From: Mixta calida
GTDB taxonomy: Bacteria > Pseudomonadota > Gammaproteobacteria > Enterobacterales > Enterobacteriaceae
Assembly: GCF_002953215.1 (NCBI RefSeq)
Contig: NZ_CP026378.1
Span: forward strand, 2,338,540-2,402,539
Direction: 5' to 3'
DNA: 64,000 bases
Shown: positions 50,646 through 57,759 of the stretch, one piece after another
Layout of the letters: every line of letters starts with the position of its first letter
Position numbering within the stretch: the stretch's first letter is position 1
Notes under the pieces: generated by a model
Seen by the model: the letters and a program-made list of their open reading frames with translations, nothing else
What the model was told of the DNA's origin: nothing
The model's database searches: none
Made by a program: the position numbers and the translations under genes

Positions 50646-51554
50646 TTAACGATCTTTCGGGTCGAGGGCATCACGCAGGCCGTCGCCGATAAAGTTGAAA
50701 CAGAACAGGGTCACAACCAGGAAGCCAGCCGGCCAGAGCAGCAGCCAGGGCGAAACCTCCATTGAGTTGGCGCCGTCGCTGAGTAATGCGCCCCAACTGC
50801 TGAGCGGCTCCTGGGTGCCGAGACCGAGGAAGCTGAGGAAAGATTCAAACAGAATCATTCCCGGCACCAGCAGCGAGGCGTAAACCACCACTACGCCCAG
50901 CACGTTCGGCACGATATGCCGCAGCACGATATTCAGCGTGGAGACGCCGCCGACCTGCGCCGCCTCGATATACTCTTTACGCTTCAGGCTCAGCGTCTGG
51001 CCACGCACGATACGCGCCATATCCAGCCACGATACCATGCCGATGGCGATAAAGATCAGCAGGATATTTTGACCAAAAAAGGTCACCAGCAGGATAACGA
51101 AGAACATAAACGGAAAGGAGTTGAGGATCTCCAGCAGACGCATCATCACCGAGTCGGTTTTGCCGCCCAGATAGCCTGCCAGCGTGCCGTACAGCGTACC
51201 CACCACTACCGCCACCAGCGCGGCGGCGATGCCGACCATCAGCGAGATACGCCCGCCGATCGCCACGCGCACCAGCAGATCGCGGCCTGATGAGTCGGTG
51301 CCGAAATAGTGGCCGGAGGCCATATCCGGCGCGGCGGACATCATCGCCCAGTCGGTATCGTCGTAGGCGAAAGGCGACATCCAGGGCGCAACGATCACGA
51401 ACAGCGCGATTAGCAGCAGAATAAACAGGCTGACCAACGCTGCGCGGTTATGTATAAAACGACGGCGTGCGTCCTGCCATAAACTGCGCCCTTCCACTTC
51501 CAGCTTTTCACTGAACGTATCAAGAGCTTCGCTATTTTTCTTACTCAATAACAT
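50646..51554 (-). CDS. oppC: Oligopeptide permease OppC
   Basis: A 302-residue inner-membrane permease (E. coli 302) with six transmembrane segments and the EAA-type loop EAAQVGGVSTLNIVLRHIVPN that contacts the ATPases. It lies 14 bases after oppB and 11 before oppD in the operon. Confidence 0.97.
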   Translation of the reverse strand: MLLSKKNSEALDTFSEKLEVEGRSLWQDARRRFIHNRAALVSLFILLLIALFVIVAPWMSPFAYDDTDWAMMSAAPDMASGHYFGTDSSGRDLLVRVAIGGRISLMVGIAAALVAVVVGTLYGTLAGYLGGKTDSVMMRLLEILNSFPFMFFVILLVTFFGQNILLIFIAIGMVSWLDMARIVRGQTLSLKRKEYIEAAQVGGVSTLNIVLRHIVPNVLGVVVVYASLLVPGMILFESFLSFLGLGTQEPLSSWGALLSDGANSMEVSPWLLLWPAGFLVVTLFCFNFIGDGLRDALDPKDR

Positions 51555-51568
51555 GGCGAGCCCCGGTA

Positions 51569-52489
51569 TTAATAACGAATCTTCGGATCGATAACGGCAT
51601 AGAGCACGTCAACGATGGCGTTAAATAAAATGGTCAGCGTGCCGACCAGGATTGTCAGGCTCAGCACCAGCGAATAGTCGCGGTTAAGCGCGCCGTTGAC
51701 GAACAGCTGGCCAATGCCGGGCAGTCCGTAAATGGTCTCGATAACCATCGAGCCGGTAATAATGCCGACAAAAGCGGGACCGAGATAAGAAAGCACCGGC
51801 AGCAGCGCAGGCTTTAACGCATGACGCAGCACGATGCGGCGCATCGGCAATCCTTTCGCACGCGCGGTGCGGATAAAGTTGGAGTGCATCACCTCAATCA
51901 TCGAGCCGCGCGTAATACGCGCGATGCTGGCGATATAGGCGAGCGACAGCGCCACCATCGGCAGAATCATAAATTTCAGCGCCCCACCGTTCCAGCCGCC
52001 GCCGGGCAGCCATTTCAACGTAATAGAGAAAATTAATACCAGCAGCGGCGCCACCACAAAGCTGGGAATCACCACGCCGGTCATCGCCACGCTCATGACC
52101 GCATAGTCCCATTTGCTGTTTTGCTTTAAGGCCGCGATAACGCCCGCCGTCACGCCCAGCACCACAGCGAAAATAAAGGCGGCCGCGCCCAGTTTCGCCG
52201 ACACCGGGAATGAACCGGCGACCAGATCGTTAACGGTATAATCCTTATATTTAAACGAGGGGCCGAAATCGCCGTGCGCCAGCTGGACGAGATAATCGAC
52301 GTATTGTTTCCACATCGGATCGTTTAAATGATATTTCGCTTCGATATTGGCCATCACTTCCGGCGTTAAGGCGCGCTCCCCGGTAAATGGACTGCCGGGC
52401 GCGAGGCGCATCATAAAGAAAGAGATGGTGACCAGAATAAAGAGCGTCGGGATGGCTTCAAGAAAGCGACGCAGAATGAACTTTAACAT
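51569..52489 (-). CDS. oppB: Oligopeptide permease OppB
   Basis: A 306-residue inner-membrane permease, as in E. coli, with about six transmembrane segments and the EAA-like loop RTARAKGLPMRRIVLRHALKP. It pairs with OppC to form the channel. A hairpin between oppA and oppB probably lowers its expression relative to the binding protein. Confidence 0.97.
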   Translation of the reverse strand: MLKFILRRFLEAIPTLFILVTISFFMMRLAPGSPFTGERALTPEVMANIEAKYHLNDPMWKQYVDYLVQLAHGDFGPSFKYKDYTVNDLVAGSFPVSAKLGAAAFIFAVVLGVTAGVIAALKQNSKWDYAVMSVAMTGVVIPSFVVAPLLVLIFSITLKWLPGGGWNGGALKFMILPMVALSLAYIASIARITRGSMIEVMHSNFIRTARAKGLPMRRIVLRHALKPALLPVLSYLGPAFVGIITGSMVIETIYGLPGIGQLFVNGALNRDYSLVLSLTILVGTLTILFNAIVDVLYAVIDPKIRY

Positions 52490-52508
52490 TGCCCGTACCC
52501 AATAACAT

Positions 52509-52534
52509 TGGCTTCAGCCCGAAGACCGAAGCCA
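52509..52534 (-). repeat. Hairpin between oppA1 and oppB
   Basis: TGGCTTC and GAAGCCA pair around twelve bases in the 88-base gap. A hairpin at this site is a usual way to reduce permease expression relative to the abundant binding protein; there is no T run. Confidence 0.55.
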
Positions 52535-52577
52535 TTTTGCTGACAAAGGGCGACATTACGCCGCCCGGAATCCTGCA

Positions 52578-54218
52578 TTAATGTTTGATGATATAGAGAT
52601 CTTTATCGTGTGAATTGTCCAGCGGATCTTTACCGGTATAACCGCCGACGTAAGGTTTCACCAGACGCAGGTTTTTGTAGTAGTAGATCGGCACAATAAC
52701 CGAATCTTTATCCAGCTGCTTCTCCGCCTCGCCATACAGCTTATTGCGCGTCACGTCGTCCTTCGCGCTCAGCGCCTGGGCCAGCAGCTTATCGAACTGC
52801 TCGCTCTTATAGTGCGAGGTGTTGTTGCTGCTGTCGGAAAGCATGGTGTTCAGGAAGCTGGTCGGTTCGTTATAGTCGGCACACCAGGCGGCGCGCGCCA
52901 CATCGAAATTGCCCTGATGACGCGTGTCGAGGAAGGTCTTCCACTCCTGATTTTGCAGCTTCACGTCGACGCCCAGGTTCTTTTTCCAGATGGAGGCGGC
53001 GGCGATCGCCAGCTTTTTATGCAGGTCGGAGGTGTTGTAAAGCAGACTGAACGACAGCGGCTTGTCCGGGCCGTAACCCGCTTCCGTCAGCAGCTTTTTC
53101 GCTTCTTCGTTGCGCTGCTGCTGCGTCCAGGTGATCCATTCCGGTTTTTCCAACGTCAAACCTTCGGTAAACGGCGGCGTGTAGCTCCACGCGGGATCTT
53201 CGCCCTGCGCCTTCACTTTATTGACAATAATATCGCGGTCGATGCCCAGCTTCAGCGCGGTGCGCACGCGTACATCGTTAAACGGCGGCTTCTGGTTATT
53301 GATTTCGTAATAGTAGGTGCAGAGATACGGGTCGGCGTGGATCTCCTGCGGGATCTCTTTTTTCAGTTTCTGATAAAGCTCAATCGGCAGGTAGTTATAG
53401 GTCATGTCGCTGCCGCCGCTTCGATAGCGGTTGGTATCCGTTACTTCTGACGAGATCGGCAGGAAAGTCACTTTATTCAACACGGTGTGCGCGTTGTCCC
53501 AGTATTTCGGATTACGCTCCAGCACCAGACGCTCGTTGATCACCCACTCTTTCACCTTAAAGGCGCCGTTGCCGACAAAGTTTTCCGGCTGCGTCCACTT
53601 ATCGCCGAATTTTTCCACGACCGGGCGGTAAACCGGGGACATGGAGTGGTGAATCGCTAACTTAATAAAATAGGGCACCGCTTCGCTCAGGGTGACTTCC
53701 AGCGTATGATCGTCGGTCGCCTTCACGCCCAGCGTATCCGGCGCTTTTTTACCGGCAATAATATCATCCACATTCAGCAAATGGCCGTACTGCAAATAGC
53801 TGGCGTAAGGCGATGCGGTTTTCGGATTAGCCAGGCGCTGCCAGCTGTAAACGAAATCCTGCGCCGTTACCGGCTCGCCGTTTGACCATTTCGCATCTTT
53901 ACGCAGGTGGAAAATCCACATCTTGCCGCCCTCTTTGCTTTCCCAGCTTTCCGCCACGCCCGGCTGAATTTTGCCGTCGGCGTCGTTGATCACCAGGCCT
54001 TCATAGAGGTCGCGACTGACGTACGCTTCAGGCACCCCTTCCACTTTATGCGGGTCGAGCGACTGCAGCTCCGCGCCGTTTCCTCGGGTCAGCTCCTGTT
54101 TGTCCGCCAGCTGCACGCCCGCCGGCACGTTAGCCGCCAGCGCATGCGTTGCGGTCATCGCGCTCAGCGCGGCCATAATGCCCAGTGCAGCCAGGCTTTT
54201 CTTTGTGATGTTGGTCAT
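52578..54218 (-). CDS. oppA: Oligopeptide-binding protein OppA (copy 1, next to oppB)
   Basis: A 546-residue periplasmic binding protein (E. coli 543). The signal peptide runs to ALAANVPAGVQLADKQ, and the SBP_bac_5 core is complete, with YSWQRLANPKTASPYASYLQ, FLPISSEVTDTNRYRSGG and the Asp/Cys segment AAWCADYNEPTSFLN. It delivers di- to pentapeptides to OppBCDF. GGAGTAAAC precedes the start. It lies downstream of a second oppA gene with which it shares much sequence; the two arose by duplication. Confidence 0.96.
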   Translation of the reverse strand: MTNITKKSLAALGIMAALSAMTATHALAANVPAGVQLADKQELTRGNGAELQSLDPHKVEGVPEAYVSRDLYEGLVINDADGKIQPGVAESWESKEGGKMWIFHLRKDAKWSNGEPVTAQDFVYSWQRLANPKTASPYASYLQYGHLLNVDDIIAGKKAPDTLGVKATDDHTLEVTLSEAVPYFIKLAIHHSMSPVYRPVVEKFGDKWTQPENFVGNGAFKVKEWVINERLVLERNPKYWDNAHTVLNKVTFLPISSEVTDTNRYRSGGSDMTYNYLPIELYQKLKKEIPQEIHADPYLCTYYYEINNQKPPFNDVRVRTALKLGIDRDIIVNKVKAQGEDPAWSYTPPFTEGLTLEKPEWITWTQQQRNEEAKKLLTEAGYGPDKPLSFSLLYNTSDLHKKLAIAAASIWKKNLGVDVKLQNQEWKTFLDTRHQGNFDVARAAWCADYNEPTSFLNTMLSDSSNNTSHYKSEQFDKLLAQALSAKDDVTRNKLYGEAEKQLDKDSVIVPIYYYKNLRLVKPYVGGYTGKDPLDNSHDKDLYIIKH

Positions 54219-54352
54219 GTTTACTCCAGTTTTTTTATAATAACCACGGCGTCTGCCTGTGGCTTCCCCCGCTGTACGGGCAACCTGTCGCGGTCTTCGG
54301 AACCTGAAGCCGGACAGGGTCTGCTCCCTGTTTCAGAGCTGTCATCTTCTGG

Positions 54353-54372
54353 CGCCCGGTCTGCGCCGGGCG
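54353..54372 (-). repeat. Hairpin between the two oppA genes
   Basis: CGCCCGG and CCGGGCG pair perfectly around TCTGCG, five bases after the copy-2 stop. Without a clear T run it is more likely a stabilising 3' hairpin or a weak attenuator than a full terminator. Confidence 0.5.
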
Positions 54373-54377
54373 GTAAG

Positions 54378-56006
54378 TTAATGTTTGATAATGTAGTAGT
54401 GCTTAATGTCCTGCCGGTCCTGCGGATCATGGCCGGTATAACCGCCGACCCAGGGTTTGACCAGCCGCACGCTAACGCGGTAATAGACCGGCACCAGCGC
54501 TGAATCCTTATCCAGCTGCGCCTCCGCCTGCTGGTAAAGCGCTGCGCGCTGCTTCGCGTCGGCGGCGTTAAGGGACTGGGCGATCAACGCATCAAACGCC
54601 GGGCTGCGATAAAAACCCGTATTGGTGGAAGCGTCGCTGAGCATCATATTGAGGAAGGTAGATGGCTCGTTATAGTCGGCACACCAGGTAGCGCGCGCGA
54701 CGTCGTAATTGCCTTCATGCCGGGTATTCAGCATGGTTTTCCATTCCTGATTTTGCAGCGTGACGTTAGCGCCAAGGTTCTTTTTCCACATCGACGCGGC
54801 GGCGATCGCCTGCTTTTTATTCTGATCGGAGGTGTTATAGAGCAGCGTAAAGGAGAGCGGCTTTTGTTCGCCGTAGCTCGCCTGCGCCAGTAGCTGCTTC
54901 GCCTGCGCGTTGCGTTCCGCCTGCGTCAGCCGAAACCAGGCCGGAGCGCTGAAATGGACGCCGTCGATATAGGGAGGCGTGAGGCTGAAGGCGGGGATCT
55001 GTCCCTGCCCCATCACTTTCTCCGCAATGATCTGGCGATCGAGCGTGAGCTTTACCGCGGCGCGCACGCGCGCATCGTTAAACGGCGCGCGCTGGTTATT
55101 CAGCTCGTAATAGAAGGTGCAGAGATAGGGGCTGACGCGCACCTGAGATCCCAGATCTTTCTTCAGCATCGGAAACAGCTCTGGCGGAATAGCGCTGTTG
55201 GTAATATCGACGCCGCCGCTGCGGTAGCGATTGATGTCGCTGGTTTCCGAGCTGATGGGCAAGAAAGTTACCGTTTCAATAACCGTATGCGCATTATCCC
55301 AGTATTGCGGGTTGCGCTTCAGCGTGATCTTCTCATTCACTACCCAGTTGTTCAGGGTAAAGGCGCCGTTGCCGACGTAATGCTCCGGCCGCGTCCATTT
55401 ATCGCCCCACTGCTCTATCGTCGGACGATAAACCGGCTTCAGCGCGGTATGGGCCAGCATGGCGGTAAACCAAGGTACCGGCTGGCTGAGCGTCACCTGG
55501 AAACGGCGGGCATCCAGCGCCTTTACGCCTAACGCCGCAGGCGGCAAACGTCCGGCAATAACCTCATCCACGTTGGCGATATGCGCATATTGCAGATAGC
55601 TGGCGTAAGGGGATGCTGTTTTCGGATCGGCAAGCCGCTGCCAGCTGTAGACAAAATCCTGCGCCGTCACCGGCTCGCCATTGCTCCAGCGAGCCTCAGG
55701 ACGCAGAGTAAAAGTCCAGACGTTCTGCTGCCGATCCCACGACTGAGCCACGCCTGGCACCAGTTGCCCTGCGCTATCGGTCGTTATCAGCCCTTCCAGC
55801 AAATTGGTAATAACGTCACTTTCCGGTACCCCTTCGGTTTTATGCGGATCGAGCGAGGCGACCTCGGTTCCATTATTAATGGTAATCGATTGATCCTGCG
55901 CCAGCTGCGTACCCGGCGGTATGCTGGCTGCCTGCGCATTGCATAACGAAGCAAAAACGATCGCCGTTGCCAGACTGCCACAGCGCTTAAGCTTAACTGT
56001 TGTCAT
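54378..56006 (-). CDS. Oligopeptide-binding protein, OppA paralogue (copy 2)
   Basis: A 542-residue periplasmic binding protein of the SBP_bac_5 family. The signal peptide runs to AQAASIPPGTQLAQDQ. It shares the motifs of copy 1 (YSWQRLADPKTASPYASYLQ, FLPISSETSDINRYRSGG, ATWCADYNEPSTFLN) but differs at many other places, so it has diverged and may prefer other peptides; MppA-like binding of murein peptides is a possibility I cannot test. The start MTTVKLKRCG at 56006 is chosen over 56051, as it begins a normal signal peptide. It is the first gene of a likely oppA2-oppA1-BCDF operon. Confidence 0.92.
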   Translation of the reverse strand: MTTVKLKRCGSLATAIVFASLCNAQAASIPPGTQLAQDQSITINNGTEVASLDPHKTEGVPESDVITNLLEGLITTDSAGQLVPGVAQSWDRQQNVWTFTLRPEARWSNGEPVTAQDFVYSWQRLADPKTASPYASYLQYAHIANVDEVIAGRLPPAALGVKALDARRFQVTLSQPVPWFTAMLAHTALKPVYRPTIEQWGDKWTRPEHYVGNGAFTLNNWVVNEKITLKRNPQYWDNAHTVIETVTFLPISSETSDINRYRSGGVDITNSAIPPELFPMLKKDLGSQVRVSPYLCTFYYELNNQRAPFNDARVRAAVKLTLDRQIIAEKVMGQGQIPAFSLTPPYIDGVHFSAPAWFRLTQAERNAQAKQLLAQASYGEQKPLSFTLLYNTSDQNKKQAIAAASMWKKNLGANVTLQNQEWKTMLNTRHEGNYDVARATWCADYNEPSTFLNMMLSDASTNTGFYRSPAFDALIAQSLNAADAKQRAALYQQAEAQLDKDSALVPVYYRVSVRLVKPWVGGYTGHDPQDRQDIKHYYIIKH

Positions 56007-56627
56007 TAATACCTTTGCTCTTGGAGCGTCACCGTGCAGGCTGTTAAGCAAAATCCGTTCTCACTTTACCGGGCTCGGAAAAAAATCTTTTACCGGAAAT
56101 TAACAGATGTCTTTTTTTTGCGCCAAACACAAATATGAAAAATGTTAGCTGTTTCTCTTTTATCATGTTCATTCAGAAGCTGAAAGCGTTATTTTTCCCG
56201 GAAAATTATTCCTAAAACCGATGATTTAAAAAGAAAAATAACAATGATTCAGTACAGGGGCAGCGGTTTTGTAAACCATATGCTTACAAAACGCTCAAAA
56301 ACTCATAACGAAGGATTAACCCAGTTTTTTTACCTGGCGGGCGGCGCGAACCCCCTGATAAACGCCTTATAAATGAAAAAAATAGCGCATGAGATGATGT
56401 GAAAATAGTCACATTTTTTCGCACGAAAAGATTAATAGCCGTATCTTGAGCAGCAAAGCTAATAACCGTCAGCTGTCATTAAGCGGAATGAATAAACGCA
56501 CCAAAATAGTGCATAAAATCAATCTTATGCACTATTTAGAAGCAGAAAGGTATTTTACAGCGGAAATTAAGTCGCGTTTAAAGTGTTAGCCGAGGCAAAG
56601 TAAGTCGGTTGTTTTAGTAACGAAGCG
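56007..56627. other. Long upstream region of oppA2
   Basis: No gene is supported. The sequence is A+T-rich. It carries a perfect 13-base inverted repeat (56504-56537), two sequences resembling NtrC sites, and a smaller inverted repeat TTTTGTAA/TTACAAAA near 56268-56288. The oppA2 promoter must lie here; I found no convincing sigma-54 promoter. A long leader is known for E. coli oppA. Confidence 0.5.
56497..56544. promoter_or_regulatory. Inverted repeat with two NtrC-like sites
   Basis: AAATAGTGCATAA and TTATGCACTATTT pair perfectly around eight bases (56504-56537). The site cGCACCAAAATAGTGCA (56497-56513) is close to the NtrC consensus TGCACC-N5-GGTGCA; a weaker one begins at 56528, 31 bases later, about three helical turns. 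They lie some 490 bases from oppA2, so the target is uncertain. Confidence 0.35.
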
Positions 56628-57275
56628 TCAGTTCAGCAGGCCGGGAAAAATTGCTTTCATGCCGGTGACAATAAACTCAATGCCCAGCGCCATCAGCAGC
56701 AGCCCCATAATACGGGTGATCACGTTAATGCCGGTCTGACCCAGCACGCGTACCATCATCGGCGCGGCGCGAAACAGCAGCCAACAGCAGAAGGCAAAAA
56801 GCGCAATCGCTACGCTGAAGGCAAACAGATTGACCCAGCTATGGTAGCGCGTGCTCCAGACGATGGTGGAGCTGATGGCGCCGGGCCCCGCCATCAGCGG
56901 CAGCGCCAACGGCACGACGCCAATACTTTCCCGCACGGCGGTTTCTGATTTCTCCTGCTTATTCTGTTTATCCTCGCCCAGCTTGCCGCTGATCATCGAC
57001 ATGGCGATGGTCACTACCAGGATGCCGCCGGCGATACGGAAGGAATCGATTGAAATACCGAAGATATGCAGGATGGCGTCGCCGAGAAACAGCGAAGTCC
57101 AGAGGATGATAGCAACGGCAAGGTTTGCCGTCAGGTTGGTTTTATTCCTTTCCGCTACCGCCTGGTAGCTGGTCATACTAATAAATACCGGAATAATGCC
57201 GACCGGATTTACCAGCGCGAACAGGCCGACAAAAAACTTAATGTAGCCAGACAAATCCAGTGCCAGGGTATTCAC
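56628..57275 (-). CDS. ychE: YchE, MarC-family membrane protein
   Basis: A 215-residue inner-membrane protein, the length of E. coli YchE, with six transmembrane segments. The MarC-family features LVNPVGIIPVFISMT, GISIDSFRIAGGILV and PLALPLMAGPGAIS are present. The start is a GTG at 57275 after CGGAGTGG. The family's role is not established. The neighbours adhE and opp are as in E. coli. Confidence 0.94.
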   Translation of the reverse strand: MNTLALDLSGYIKFFVGLFALVNPVGIIPVFISMTSYQAVAERNKTNLTANLAVAIILWTSLFLGDAILHIFGISIDSFRIAGGILVVTIAMSMISGKLGEDKQNKQEKSETAVRESIGVVPLALPLMAGPGAISSTIVWSTRYHSWVNLFAFSVAIALFAFCCWLLFRAAPMMVRVLGQTGINVITRIMGLLLMALGIEFIVTGMKAIFPGLLN

Positions 57276-57759
57276 AAACCACTCCGTGATTGCGCCAATG
57301 AGAACGGCTTTAATTTAATGGAAAAAACCGTTATTCGCCAGCCATATATATCAGTTTAAAGATTTGAATAAAGGCGCTCAAAGAGTAATAAAAACTGCTT
57401 ATCGTAACTTTCATAGCATTTATCTCGCCATGACATGACACTTGCCGAGCATCGTATGAGGTGTGACAAAGATCAAAAAATAATCATGCTGAAAGGTGTC
57501 AGCTTCAAGGAATATTGATCTAAATCAACAAGGCCATACCTCATTCCAGGTAAGCTCAACTCATCAAAAGGACGTGATAACGACAGCGCTTCGCCTGATA
57601 GCGGCGCGCCATCGCCATAGAAACTTTTTCAGTAAACGGTTGGAGCCAGTAACACGCAAATCGCGCGCCCTGCATAACGGTAATGCTCAGTTGTTCAGGC
57701 AGCAAGCTTGCATTCAGGCTCGTTTACTAAAAAAGTTTAACTTCCATCAGGAGAGCATT
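57276..57759. other. Long adhE upstream region
   Basis: No gene is supported. It holds the ychE and adhE promoters and a perfect FNR consensus at 57515-57528. E. coli adhE has a similarly long leader, subject to RNase III processing and several regulators. The plus-strand reading frame upstream of the adhE start is open but its residues are not conserved. Confidence 0.55.
57515..57528 (+). promoter_or_regulatory. FNR site upstream of adhE
   Basis: TTGATCTAAATCAA matches the FNR consensus TTGAT-N4-ATCAA at all ten fixed positions. It is 231 bases before the adhE ATG. An oxygen-responsive fermentation gene is a fitting target, but whether it activates adhE or the divergent ychE depends on an unmapped promoter. 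Confidence 0.6.

Noticed and set aside
56200-56450. A sigma-54 promoter for oppA2 downstream of the NtrC-like sites
   Set aside because: The only GG-N10-GC spacing found lacks the flanking consensus bases, so I do not call a promoter.
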